DNA from: Raineyella antarctica
Lineage (GTDB): Bacteria; Actinomycetota; Actinomycetes; Propionibacteriales; Propionibacteriaceae
Direction of reading: 5' to 3'
Assembly: GCF_900092135.1 (NCBI RefSeq)
Contig: NZ_FMYF01000006.1
Coordinates: 1-64,000 of the forward strand
DNA length: 64,000 nt
A program made the position numbers and the translations under genes. Positions 35,466 through 44,112 of the stretch are shown here, piece by piece. Position 1 is the stretch's first letter. The number at the start of each line of letters is the position of its first letter. The notes under the pieces are model-generated. The model was not told where the DNA came from and did not search any database. It saw only the letters and a program-made list of their open reading frames with translations.

Positions 35466-37181
35466 ATGGGCACTGCTCCGTACGAGTTCACCTCCGGTCC
35501 CGATGGCGAGACCGTCCACATCAGGGTGCGGGGCCGCGCGGTCCTCTCGCTCCCGATGATCAACCAGGGCACGGCGTTCCGCCACGCGACCCGAGACGCT
35601 CTGGGGATCAGCGGTCTGCTGCCACCGGGCGTGACGTCGATGAACGCCCAGCTCAAGAAGGTGTACGAGCAGTACCGCGAGCAGCCGACCCCGCTGGCGA
35701 AGAACAACTACCTCGAGGCGATGCACGACCGCAACGAGGTGCTCTACTACCGCCTGCTGGCCGAGCACCTCGAGGAGATGCTGCCGATCGTCTACACCCC
35801 CACCATCGGCGAGGCGATCGAGAAGTACAGCCAGTGGATGCAGCGCCCCCGGGGCGTCTTCCTGTCGATCGAGCACCCCGAGCAGATCTCCGAGGCGCTC
35901 GCCTCGTACGGGCACGGTCCCGACGACCTGGACCTGATCGTCGTCACCGACTCCGAGGGCATCCTGGGCATCGGCGACCAGGGCGTCGGCGGCGTACGGA
36001 TCACCGTCGGGAAGCTGGCGATCTACACCGCGGCCGCCGGGATCCACCCGCAGCGGGTGCTGCCGGTCGTGCTGGACGTGGGCACCAACAACCTCGCGCT
36101 GCTGAACGAGGAGACCTACCTCGGCGTACGCCACTCGCGGGTCCGCGGGGAGCGGTACGACGCGTTCGTCCGGGAGTTCATGGAGACCGCCGTCCAGATG
36201 TTCCCGCACGCGATGATCCACTTCGAGGACTTCGGCGCCTCCAACGCCCACCGGGTGCTGGAGACCTACCGCCACGACTACTGCGCCTTCAACGACGACA
36301 TCCAGGGCACCGCCGCAGTCGTCGTGGCCGCGGTGCTGTCCGCCCTGTCCGCGCACGGGGAGGTACTCGCCGACCAGCGGATCGTGGTGCACGGTGCCGG
36401 GACCGCCGGGATCGGCATCACCGACCTGCTGCGCGACATGATGGTCGCCGACGGCCTGACGCCGCTGGAGGCGAACAAGCGTTTCTGGGGGCTCGGGTCG
36501 AAGGGACTGCTGAGGGAAGGCCTCGCGGGGCGGATGCGCCCGTTCCAGGAGCCGTACGCCCGCTCCGAGGCCGAACTCGCCGGCTGGCAGCTGGACGCCC
36601 CCGGGCACTACGAACTGGCCGACGTGGTCCGCAACGTGCACCCGACGGTGCTGATCGGCACCTCGGCGCAGTCCGGGGCGTTCACCGAGGAGATCATCCG
36701 GGACATGGCGGCGCACACCGAGCGCCCGATCATCATGCCGCTGTCCAATCCGACGGTGAAGGCCGAGGCCGTGCCCGCCGACCTGCTGGAGTGGACCGGA
36801 GGCCGGGCGCTGATCGCCACCGGATCGCCGTTCGGACCGGTCGAGTACGAGGGGGTGAGCTACACCATTGCCCAGGCCAACAACGCGCTGGTCTTCCCCG
36901 GCATCGGGCTGGCGGTGGTCGCCAGCCACGCCACCCGGGTCTCCGATGGCATGATCGCCGCCTCGGCGCGCGCGGTGGCGTCGCTGGGGCGGTCCAAGGA
37001 GCAGGGCGCCTCCCTGCTCCCGGGCATCCAGGAGCTGCGGGCGGTGTCGGCCACCGTTGCGGTCGCCGTCGCCGCCGTGGCGGAGGCCGAGGGGTTGGCC
37101 GAACGCCACCTCTCCGACCCGATCCAGGACATCTACGAGTCGATGTGGGCGCCGGCCTACCCGAAGGTCGTGGCGGACTGA
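35466..37181 (+). CDS. NAD-dependent malic enzyme
   Basis: Large-type malic enzyme, 571 aa, converting malate to pyruvate and CO2 with NAD(P)H formation. Family landmarks are YTPTIGEA, the Tyr/Lys catalytic region, IHFEDFGASNAHRVL and CAFNDDIQGTAAV with the metal-binding acidic residues, the nucleotide motif VVHGAGTAGIG, and PIIMPLSNPT. The length matches the SfcA/MaeA type rather than the short MaeB. A short AGGCGG/CCGCCT hairpin at 37234-37257 lies between it and the convergent radical-SAM gene. Confidence 0.95.
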   Translation: MGTAPYEFTSGPDGETVHIRVRGRAVLSLPMINQGTAFRHATRDALGISGLLPPGVTSMNAQLKKVYEQYREQPTPLAKNNYLEAMHDRNEVLYYRLLAEHLEEMLPIVYTPTIGEAIEKYSQWMQRPRGVFLSIEHPEQISEALASYGHGPDDLDLIVVTDSEGILGIGDQGVGGVRITVGKLAIYTAAAGIHPQRVLPVVLDVGTNNLALLNEETYLGVRHSRVRGERYDAFVREFMETAVQMFPHAMIHFEDFGASNAHRVLETYRHDYCAFNDDIQGTAAVVVAAVLSALSAHGEVLADQRIVVHGAGTAGIGITDLLRDMMVADGLTPLEANKRFWGLGSKGLLREGLAGRMRPFQEPYARSEAELAGWQLDAPGHYELADVVRNVHPTVLIGTSAQSGAFTEEIIRDMAAHTERPIIMPLSNPTVKAEAVPADLLEWTGGRALIATGSPFGPVEYEGVSYTIAQANNALVFPGIGLAVVASHATRVSDGMIAASARAVASLGRSKEQGASLLPGIQELRAVSATVAVAVAAVAEAEGLAERHLSDPIQDIYESMWAPAYPKVVAD

Positions 37182-37256
37182 GACGGCTCCCCGTCAACAG
37201 CTGCCTCTCCGGCAGCTCCTACCTCTCCGGCACAGGCGGCGGACCGCCGGACCGCC

Positions 37257-39239
37257 TCAATCGGCGGCCAGCGGGTTGCGGACGGTCGGCAACGGCAGGA
37301 GCGTGAGACCGGTCGGGCCGACCTGGATCTCGGTGTCCATCTGCGGGCAGACGCCGCAGTCGTAGCACGGGGTCCAGCGGCAGTCGTCGACCGGCCGCTC
37401 GTCGATGGCGTCCTGCCAGTCGTCCCACAGCCAGTCGCGGTCCAGGCCCGCATCGAGGTGGTCCCAGGGCAGGACCTCGTCGTAGTCGCGCTCCCTGGTG
37501 GTGTACCAGTCGACGTCCACACCGGTGCCGGCCAGGGCACCGTCGGCCGCGGTCATCCACCGCTCGTACGAGAAGTGCTCGCTCCAGCCGTCGAAGTGGC
37601 CGCCGCTGCGCCACACCTGCTCGATCACCGCGCCGACCCGACGGTCGCCGCGGGAGAGCAGCCCCTCCACGATGCCGGGCTTGCCGTCGTGGTAGCGGAA
37701 GCCGATCGACTTGCCGTACCGCTTGTCCGCCCGGATGATGTCGCGCAGCTTCTGCAGCCGCGCGTCGGTGGTCGCGGAGTCCAGCTGCGCGGCCCACTGG
37801 AACGGGGTGTGCGGCTTGGGCACGAAACCACCGATCGAGACGGTGCACCGGATGTCCTTGCGGCCCGACACCTCCCGGCCGGTCTCGATCACCCGGCGGG
37901 CCAGGTCGGCGATCGCCATGACGTCCTCGTCGGTCTCGGTCGGCAGGCCGCACATGAAGTACAGCTTCACGTTGCGCCAGCCGTTGGAGTAGGCCGTCGC
38001 GACCGTACGGATCAGGTCCTCCTCGTCGACCTGCTTGTTGATCACCCGGCGCATCCGCTCCGAGCCGCCCTCCGGGGCGAAGGTGAGCCCGGAGCGCCGA
38101 CCGTTCCGCGACAGCTCGTTGGCCAGGTCGATGTTGAACGCGTCCACCCGGGTCGAGGGCAGCGACAGCGAGACGTTGGTTCCCTCGTAGCGGTCGGCGA
38201 GCTGCTTGGTGACATCGGCGATCTCGGAGTGGTCGGCCGAGGACAGGGAGAGCAGGCCGACCTCCTCCAGACCGGTGGACTCCAGGCCCGCCTGCACCAT
38301 CGCGCCGATCGTCTCGATGCTGCGCTCGCGGACCGGGCGGGTGATCATGCCGGCCTGGCAGAACCGGCAGCCCCGGGTGCAGCCACGGAAGATCTCCACC
38401 GAGTAGCGCTCGTGCACGGTCTCGGCCAGCGGCACCAGCGGATGCTTCGGGTAGGGCCAGTTGTCCAGGTCCATCAGGGTGTGCTTGCGGATGGAGTACG
38501 GCACGCTGGGCCGGTTCGGGGCGACCCGGCGGATCCGGCCGTCCGGCAGGTAGTCGACGTCGTAGAACTTGGGCACGTACACCCCACCGGACTCGGCCAG
38601 GCGCAGCAGTACGCCGTCTCGGCCACCCGGCCTGCCCTCGGCCTTCCACTCCCGGACCACCTCGGAGATCGCCAGCGAGATCTCCTCGCCGTCGCCGAGC
38701 ACGGCCGCGTCGATGAAGTCGGCGATCGCCTCGGGGTTGAAGGCTGCGTGCCCGCCGGCCAGCACGATCGGGTCGTCCTCGCGCCGGTCCACAGCGTGCA
38801 GCGGCATCCCGGCCAGGTCGATGGTCTCCAGCATGTTCGTGTAGCCGAGTTCGGTGGAGAAGCTGAAGCCGAGCACGTCGAACGCGCCGACCGGGCGGTG
38901 CGCGTCGAGCGTGAACTGCGGCACGCCCGCCCCGCGCATCAGCTCGGCCATGTCCGGCCAGACGGTGTACGTACGCTCGGCGAGGATCCAGTCGCGCTCG
39001 TTCAGGATCTCGTAGAGGATCGCGACGCCCTGGTTGGGCTGGCCCACCTCGTACGCGTCCGGGTAGGACAGGCACCACCGCACGTCGGCGGCCTCCCACT
39101 CCTTGACGACGGAGTTCAACTCGCCGCCGACGTACTGGATCGGCTTGCCGACCCGGGCCAGCAGGGGCTCGAGCCGGGGGAAGAGGGACTCAGGCGCGCC
39201 GGTCGCCGGCGCCGGGGTGGGGGTCGTCGCGATGTTCAT
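37257..39239 (-). CDS. B12-binding-like radical SAM protein (TIGR03960)
   Basis: Radical SAM protein of 660 aa. An N-terminal cobalamin-binding-like domain (about 50-230; for example DVRWCLSYPDAYEVG, LGFSFSTELGYTN) precedes the radical SAM domain. The cluster cysteines are C287, C291 and C294 in RGCTRGCRFCQAG. The C-terminus has a second Cys group, CYDCGVCPQMD, in the TIGR03960 tail. It works with a DUF2344 protein, encoded at 33934-34647. The ATG at 39239 overlaps the end of the CPBP protease gene by 50 bp. The modification it performs is unknown. Confidence 0.9.
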   Translation of the reverse strand: MNIATTPTPAPATGAPESLFPRLEPLLARVGKPIQYVGGELNSVVKEWEAADVRWCLSYPDAYEVGQPNQGVAILYEILNERDWILAERTYTVWPDMAELMRGAGVPQFTLDAHRPVGAFDVLGFSFSTELGYTNMLETIDLAGMPLHAVDRREDDPIVLAGGHAAFNPEAIADFIDAAVLGDGEEISLAISEVVREWKAEGRPGGRDGVLLRLAESGGVYVPKFYDVDYLPDGRIRRVAPNRPSVPYSIRKHTLMDLDNWPYPKHPLVPLAETVHERYSVEIFRGCTRGCRFCQAGMITRPVRERSIETIGAMVQAGLESTGLEEVGLLSLSSADHSEIADVTKQLADRYEGTNVSLSLPSTRVDAFNIDLANELSRNGRRSGLTFAPEGGSERMRRVINKQVDEEDLIRTVATAYSNGWRNVKLYFMCGLPTETDEDVMAIADLARRVIETGREVSGRKDIRCTVSIGGFVPKPHTPFQWAAQLDSATTDARLQKLRDIIRADKRYGKSIGFRYHDGKPGIVEGLLSRGDRRVGAVIEQVWRSGGHFDGWSEHFSYERWMTAADGALAGTGVDVDWYTTRERDYDEVLPWDHLDAGLDRDWLWDDWQDAIDERPVDDCRWTPCYDCGVCPQMDTEIQVGPTGLTLLPLPTVRNPLAAD

Positions 39240-40278
39240 AGGGTTCCAGCGTAACCCGCGGAGCCCCGATATCCGAGCCTCCGACCGGGCTCCCCCACCC
39301 CGAGGGCACCCCTGGTGCGGTGGGGGTGAAGAGCCGGGCGACCCCGCGTCGCCGTGCCATCCGGTCGACCACGACCACCAGGACCGTGCCGAGCACCATC
39401 GGCACCAGCACTGACCAGTCGCCGGCTCCGGCGCTCCGGTCCGCAAAGGTGCCGAGCTGGCCGGTGAGGACGATCGGCACCAGCCCGACGAGGTTGTTCA
39501 CGGCATGCAGCGTGACGGCGGCCTCCAGCCCGCCGGTCCGCCAGACCAGCGCGGTCTGGAGGAGTCCGAACCCGAAGTAGAACAGGTTGAGCCAGGGGTC
39601 GTGGGCCAGGTGGATCAGCATGAACAGCGCCGCGCCCAGCAGGGCCGCCAACCCCAGGCCGATCCTCGGGTCCGGCACCATGGCGGCGATGCACCGGGGG
39701 ATGAAGCCGCGGAAGGCCCACTCCTCACCCGCCGACTGCAGCGGTGTGGTGACCAGGGTGAGCAGCAGGAGCACCACCACGGACCCCGACAGCGCCACTG
39801 GCGCCCCACCGACCGGGACCACCAGCATCTCGACCAAGTAGTAGACCAGCCATGGCACGCCGACCAGCAGCAGGCACCAGAGCAGCCACCGCCAACGGAA
39901 CCGGCCGGCCACCGACGACAGCCAGCCGGCACGCTGGCCGAAGAGCACCCGGTTCAGCAGCATCGACAGCGGGACCAGCGCCGCCAGGCCCAGGTTGTTG
40001 GCGATGAAGAATGCCGGCCCCATCGAGATCCTGCCCGCGAGGACCTCCTCCATCGTCAGCTGTGCGAGGGTGACGTCACCCCGCACGAGGTCCACCGCGA
40101 GGCCGATGGAGCCCAGCACGCCGCCGACCACCAGCCAGCCGAACAGGAGCAGCACGATCCCCAGCAGACCGCGCCACCACCGATAGCGCTCGGTCCGCAG
40201 CAGGCCGTAGTAGTCCTGCGGGCCCAGCGGGAGGGCGGGCATAGGGGACCAAGGATCCGCACTGCGCGAGGGTGCCAT
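39190..40278 (-). CDS. CPBP family intramembrane protease
   Basis: Membrane protein of 362 aa with about eight helices and the CPBP (CAAX protease and bacteriocin-processing) motifs. Motif 1 is AGEEWAFRGF, motif 2 has FMLIHLAHDPW and motif 3 has LHAVNN. These supply the Glu and His residues for metal or glutamate catalysis in the membrane. The C-terminal 50 residues are Pro/Gly-rich and overlap the next gene, a long overlap that may reflect a drifted stop codon. Substrate unknown. Confidence 0.87.
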   Translation of the reverse strand: MAPSRSADPWSPMPALPLGPQDYYGLLRTERYRWWRGLLGIVLLLFGWLVVGGVLGSIGLAVDLVRGDVTLAQLTMEEVLAGRISMGPAFFIANNLGLAALVPLSMLLNRVLFGQRAGWLSSVAGRFRWRWLLWCLLLVGVPWLVYYLVEMLVVPVGGAPVALSGSVVVLLLLTLVTTPLQSAGEEWAFRGFIPRCIAAMVPDPRIGLGLAALLGAALFMLIHLAHDPWLNLFYFGFGLLQTALVWRTGGLEAAVTLHAVNNLVGLVPIVLTGQLGTFADRSAGAGDWSVLVPMVLGTVLVVVVDRMARRRGVARLFTPTAPGVPSGWGSPVGGSDIGAPRVTLEPYEHRDDPHPGAGDRRA

Positions 40279-40309
40279 GGTGAGAGTCTCCCAGCCCGCG
40301 GGCCAGGGA

Positions 40310-40771
40310 TCAGGCCTCAGCCGCCGACCGATGGTCCTCCGGCCCGGCGGGCCCGGCCTGCTCCTGCCGGGCGGCAGGGCGCTCGACCGCTGCACGCTCG
40401 TCAGCCCCGCGCTGGACCCCGGCACGGCGTCGGACGGCGATGGCCTCGGCCAGCTCGTCGGCCACCAACGTCGAAGGGTCGACCAAGCCGGAACGGTAGC
40501 CGGTCCGCGCGACGACGTGCGATGACAGGGTGACCGTCATCATCTGCAGGATGGTGACCAGGGACAGGAGCAGCACGGCGGAGGGGGTCCTGATATGCAG
40601 GGCCAGTCCGGCCATCAGGACCATCATTCCCAGGCTCTGCGGCTTGGCCGCGGGGTGCAGCCGGGAGACGAGGTCGGGGAACCGGGCCAGCCCGACCGCG
40701 GCGGTCAGGCACAACAGGGAGCCGACGAGGCACAGCACGGCGGCCAGCAGGTCCAGGACTGCGATCGTCAT
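40310..40771 (-). CDS. mnhG: Mnh/Mrp Na+/H+ antiporter subunit G
   Basis: Subunit G of the multisubunit cation/proton antiporter, 153 aa. Three transmembrane helices fill the first 90 residues, with the family sequence VGLARFPDLVSRLHPAAKPQSLG. The last 60 residues are a charged Ala/Arg-rich tail beyond the usual length. Its ATG overlaps the mnhF stop. It closes the mnh gene series. Confidence 0.92.
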   Translation of the reverse strand: MTIAVLDLLAAVLCLVGSLLCLTAAVGLARFPDLVSRLHPAAKPQSLGMMVLMAGLALHIRTPSAVLLLSLVTILQMMTVTLSSHVVARTGYRSGLVDPSTLVADELAEAIAVRRRAGVQRGADERAAVERPAARQEQAGPAGPEDHRSAAEA

Positions 40772-41217
40772 GCCTCACCGCCCCGATCCGTGCCGCCGGC
40801 CATGGGCTCGGGGGCCGGCCTCCCGGCGCGAGGCTCTCCGGCGGGCGCGACGACGGGCCGCTCGCCGCGTACGGTCTGCCGTCCGGTGTCGCCGCGGCGG
40901 CGGCTGCGACGTACGTCAGGGGGGCTGCTCGGCTGGCGGTCGTGGACGAAGCGTGCCATCGATATCGCCCCGATGAAGCCGACCAGGGAGATCGCCAGCA
41001 CGACCGGCAGCGCCGTCGTCTCCTCCGACAGCACGATGTGCAGCGCGAAGCCACCCACGGCGATCCCGAGCATCAGGTCGCTCGCGATGATCCGGTCCAG
41101 GTTGGTCGGTCCCTTGGAGAGCCGGTACAGGGTGAACCCGGCTGCCACCACCAGGGCGACGACGCTGATCGCCACCACGACGTGCTGGACGGCACGGACT
41201 ACTTGTTCCGGACTCAT
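40768..41217 (-). CDS. mnhF: Mnh/Mrp antiporter subunit F
   Basis: Subunit F, 149 aa, with three membrane helices in the first 95 residues and the family motif RLSKGPTNLDRIIASDLM. A basic, disordered C-terminal tail of about 55 residues follows. It overlaps both neighbours by 4 bp, as ATGA or GTGA-type junctions. The subunit is a small membrane component of the Na+/H+ antiporter. Confidence 0.92.
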   Translation of the reverse strand: MSPEQVVRAVQHVVVAISVVALVVAAGFTLYRLSKGPTNLDRIIASDLMLGIAVGGFALHIVLSEETTALPVVLAISLVGFIGAISMARFVHDRQPSSPPDVRRSRRRGDTGRQTVRGERPVVAPAGEPRAGRPAPEPMAGGTDRGGEA

Positions 41218-41984
41218 CGACCCTCCTCGGGCTGGGCGTCGGCGGGTTCGACCGGTTCCACCATGGGATGGGTCACCGGCGTTTCCGCGGGTGGTTCGGT
41301 GGGGATGGGGGCGGGCCCGTTGTCCGCCTCGGGCACCGGCCGGTCCAGCAGGGCGACCTCGTCGTCGGTCCCGAAGGCCCGGATCACCCGCTCCTCCACC
41401 GCGCGGACGACCGCGTACGCCTCGGACAACCGCTCGGGGTCACTGACGTCGAGGACGTGGACGTACACCCGGGAGGAGGCCCGGACCTGCTCCACCACGA
41501 CGGACCCCGGCACCAACCCGATCAGTTCGACGATCATCGCGACCAGCAGGTCGGAGGTGGTACGCAGCCGCACCCCGACGATGGCGCTGCTGACCGGTTT
41601 GCGCCAGTTGATCGCCAGCAGGGCGACCCTGGTCGAGGAGATCACCAGTTCGACCAGCGTCGCCGCGATGAGGCGGACCACCCCCCAGGCCCGGATCCGC
41701 CCGCGGTAGCGGATGGCCGGCAGCGGGAAGACCAGCGCTACGCCCCAGGTCACGGCCAGGCCACCGAGGATCGTACGGAGGTCGGCCTTGCCCCACAGGA
41801 TGCACCAGACCAGGACGCCGATCAGGATCGAGCGCCAGCCGACCCGGTTCCACCGGGTCTGGGTACGTCCGGTATCGCTCCTGGCTGCCTCGGCCCGGAC
41901 CGCACCGGCGGCCTTCGGGTCGGTCCGCCGGCCGGGCGGTGCCCCGGCGCTGCGGCCGCTGCCCGGTCGCTCGGTCAATGGCAT
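41214..41984 (-). CDS. mnhE: Mnh/Mrp antiporter subunit E
   Basis: Subunit E, 256 aa. A charged N-terminal stretch of about 45 residues precedes the membrane segments (SILIGVLVWCILWG and ILGGLAVTWGVALVFPLP). The conserved cytoplasmic domain includes PGSVVVEQVR and YVHVLDVSDPE. The tail is acidic and Pro-rich. The ATG shares a base with the stop of mnhD. Confidence 0.9.
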   Translation of the reverse strand: MPLTERPGSGRSAGAPPGRRTDPKAAGAVRAEAARSDTGRTQTRWNRVGWRSILIGVLVWCILWGKADLRTILGGLAVTWGVALVFPLPAIRYRGRIRAWGVVRLIAATLVELVISSTRVALLAINWRKPVSSAIVGVRLRTTSDLLVAMIVELIGLVPGSVVVEQVRASSRVYVHVLDVSDPERLSEAYAVVRAVEERVIRAFGTDDEVALLDRPVPEADNGPAPIPTEPPAETPVTHPMVEPVEPADAQPEEGR

Positions 41985-43507
41985 CAGTGCACCCCCTCGG
42001 GCAGGACCGCTGCGATGTAGCCGCCGTCCCGGGTGTCCCGGGCGGCCCGGTCGGTGAACCCGTACAGCGGGCCGGCCAGCACGGTGAGGGACAGTCCGAC
42101 GGCGACGATCACGGCGGCGACCACTGCCATCGACGGCTGGAGCGGTTGTCCGGCCTCGACCATCTTGCCGTCCTCGTTCTCGACCAGCGGCATCTGCTGC
42201 CAGAACGCCCGGTTCCACACCTTGGCCATCGCGAAGAGGGTGAGCAGGCTGGTGACCAGCACGGCGCCGACGCCGACCGAGGCCAGCCAGTTGCCCTCGG
42301 CGATACCGGCGCGCAGCAGTCCTGCCTTGCCGAGGAACCCCGACATCGGCGGGATCCCGGCCAGGTTGAGGGCGGGGATGAGGAACAGCGCCCCCAGCAC
42401 CGGCGAGGCGGAGGCCAGGCCACCGAGCTCGTTCAGCGAGGTCGACCCGCCGCGTCGTTCGATCAGGCCGGCGACCAGGAACAGCGTCGTCTGCACGATG
42501 ATGTGGTGCGCGGTGTAGAAGATGGCGGCTGACAGCCCGGCAGCGGTGTCCAGGGCGATCCCGAACACCATGTAGCCGATGTGGCTGACCAGGGTGAACG
42601 AGAGCATCCGCTTGATCTCGCTCTGCGCGATCGCGCCGAGGATGCCGATCACCATGGTCAGGATCCCGATCACCAGCATCGGGCGCTGCATGCTGTTCTC
42701 GGGGAACAGCACGGTCTGGGTGCGGATCATCGCGTACACCCCCACCTTGGTCAGCAGGCCGGCGAACACGGCGGTGACCGGCGCCGGGGCGGTCGGGTAG
42801 GAGTCGGGCAGCCAGGCGGACAGGGGGAAGACCGCCGCCTTGATCCCGAACACGGTCAGCAGCAGGTACTGGATGACCTGCTGGACCTCCGGTGGCAGCT
42901 GGGCCAGCCGGACGCCGGCCTGGGCCATGTTGACAGTGCCGGTCGCCGCGTAGACGGCGGCCAGTCCGACCAGGAACAGCAGGGAACTGACCAGCGAGAC
43001 GACGACGTACGTGGTGCCGGCCCGGATCCGCTCGCCGGTGCCCCCCAGGGTGAGCAGTACGAAGGAGGCGAACAGCAGCATCTCGAAGCCGACGTACAGG
43101 TTGAACAGGTCGCCGGTGAGGAAGGCGTTGGACACCCCGGCGGTCAGGGCCAGGAAGGTCGGGTGGTAGATCGAGATCGGGGTCTCCCTGAGCCGCTCCT
43201 CCTGGTCCTGTCCGAGGGAGAACAGCAGCACCAGTAGGCAGATCACCGCCGAGACCAGCAGGAGCAGCGACGAGAGACGGTCCGCCACCAGCGAGATCCC
43301 CAACGGCTGCCAGCCGGCGATCCACAGCACCTGGGGTCCCTGGGTGTCGGCGAGGTAGACCAGGGCGCCGGCGACCACGAGGATCAGCGACAGCGCGGTC
43401 ACCGAGATGGCCCGCTGGATGATCGGGCGCCGCCCGAAGATCAGCGAGAGCCCGGCGCCCAGGAGCGCCAGCAGGATCGGCATGGGCAACAGCCAGGTCC
43501 AGGTCAT
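41984..43507 (-). CDS. mnhD: Mnh/Mrp antiporter subunit D
   Basis: Subunit D, 507 aa, homologous to NuoM/NuoN proton channels of complex I. About 14 helices are visible. The typical blocks are GFEMLLFASFVLLTLGG with the conserved Glu, FGIKAAVFPLSAWLPDSYPTAP with the channel Lys and AGIPPMSGFLGKAGLL. It is one of the two channel-like subunits that drive proton-coupled Na+ export. Confidence 0.95.
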   Translation of the reverse strand: MTWTWLLPMPILLALLGAGLSLIFGRRPIIQRAISVTALSLILVVAGALVYLADTQGPQVLWIAGWQPLGISLVADRLSSLLLLVSAVICLLVLLFSLGQDQEERLRETPISIYHPTFLALTAGVSNAFLTGDLFNLYVGFEMLLFASFVLLTLGGTGERIRAGTTYVVVSLVSSLLFLVGLAAVYAATGTVNMAQAGVRLAQLPPEVQQVIQYLLLTVFGIKAAVFPLSAWLPDSYPTAPAPVTAVFAGLLTKVGVYAMIRTQTVLFPENSMQRPMLVIGILTMVIGILGAIAQSEIKRMLSFTLVSHIGYMVFGIALDTAAGLSAAIFYTAHHIIVQTTLFLVAGLIERRGGSTSLNELGGLASASPVLGALFLIPALNLAGIPPMSGFLGKAGLLRAGIAEGNWLASVGVGAVLVTSLLTLFAMAKVWNRAFWQQMPLVENEDGKMVEAGQPLQPSMAVVAAVIVAVGLSLTVLAGPLYGFTDRAARDTRDGGYIAAVLPEGVH

Positions 43508-44112
43508 CGCTGGGCCTCCTTGATGTCCGTGGTCACGTCGGCCGCCCGCTCACGACCGTCGGAGGACACCCGGACGGCCTTCTCCGAGCCGATCGGCTCC
43601 CCATCGTCGGCGTCGTCGTCCTCGTCGTCGTCCAGGACGTCGTCCGGGGCCTCGTCGAGCGGGCCGGGCTCCACGTCGAAGAAGTCCCCGCCCTCCTCCT
43701 CGCCCGGCTCACCGGAGCCGACCCCGGAGTCGAAGGACTGCGAGGCCTCGTCCAGGGCCGCCAGGCGACGGATCACCGCGTCCTCGACGTCGTCCTGGAC
43801 CCCGTCGTCGCCGTTGACCTGGACGGCCCGGTAGGCCATCGCCAGGAGGAAGGCCGTGGTGGCCAGGGTGATCACGATCGCGGTGAGCACCATCGCCTGC
43901 GGCAGCGGGTCGGTGACCTCGTCCGCGGGCACCAGGTTGACGAAGGCGGGCCGGCGCGCCGGGCCGGCGATCAGCGGGTACAGCAGGTTGACCCCGTTCG
44001 AGGTGAGCAGGATGCCGATCAGGATCCGGGTCAGGGACCGCTCCAGGAGCAGGTAGACACCGCAGGCGATCAGGAAGCCGGAGACCAGCAGCAGGGTGAG
44101 GTTCGGTTCCAT
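43504..44112 (-). CDS. mnhC: Mnh/Mrp antiporter subunit C with acidic tail
   Basis: Subunit C, a NuoK homologue, 202 aa. Residues 1-110 form three helices with the family segment GIYLLLERSLTRILIGILLTSNGVNLL type arrangement visible as YLLLERSLTRILIGI and SNGVNLLYPLI. Residues from about 115 to 202 are a strongly acidic, low-complexity tail with a run of Asp and Glu, absent from typical MnhC of about 110-120 residues. The tail should be cytoplasmic and could bind cations or proteins. Junctions with both neighbours overlap. Confidence 0.92.
   Translation of the reverse strand: MEPNLTLLLVSGFLIACGVYLLLERSLTRILIGILLTSNGVNLLYPLIAGPARRPAFVNLVPADEVTDPLPQAMVLTAIVITLATTAFLLAMAYRAVQVNGDDGVQDDVEDAVIRRLAALDEASQSFDSGVGSGEPGEEEGGDFFDVEPGPLDEAPDDVLDDDEDDDADDGEPIGSEKAVRVSSDGRERAADVTTDIKEAQR

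Noticed and set aside
41985-43325. 703-residue fusion ahead of MnhE
   Set aside because: The N-terminal part is mnhD read out of frame; MnhE starts at 41984.
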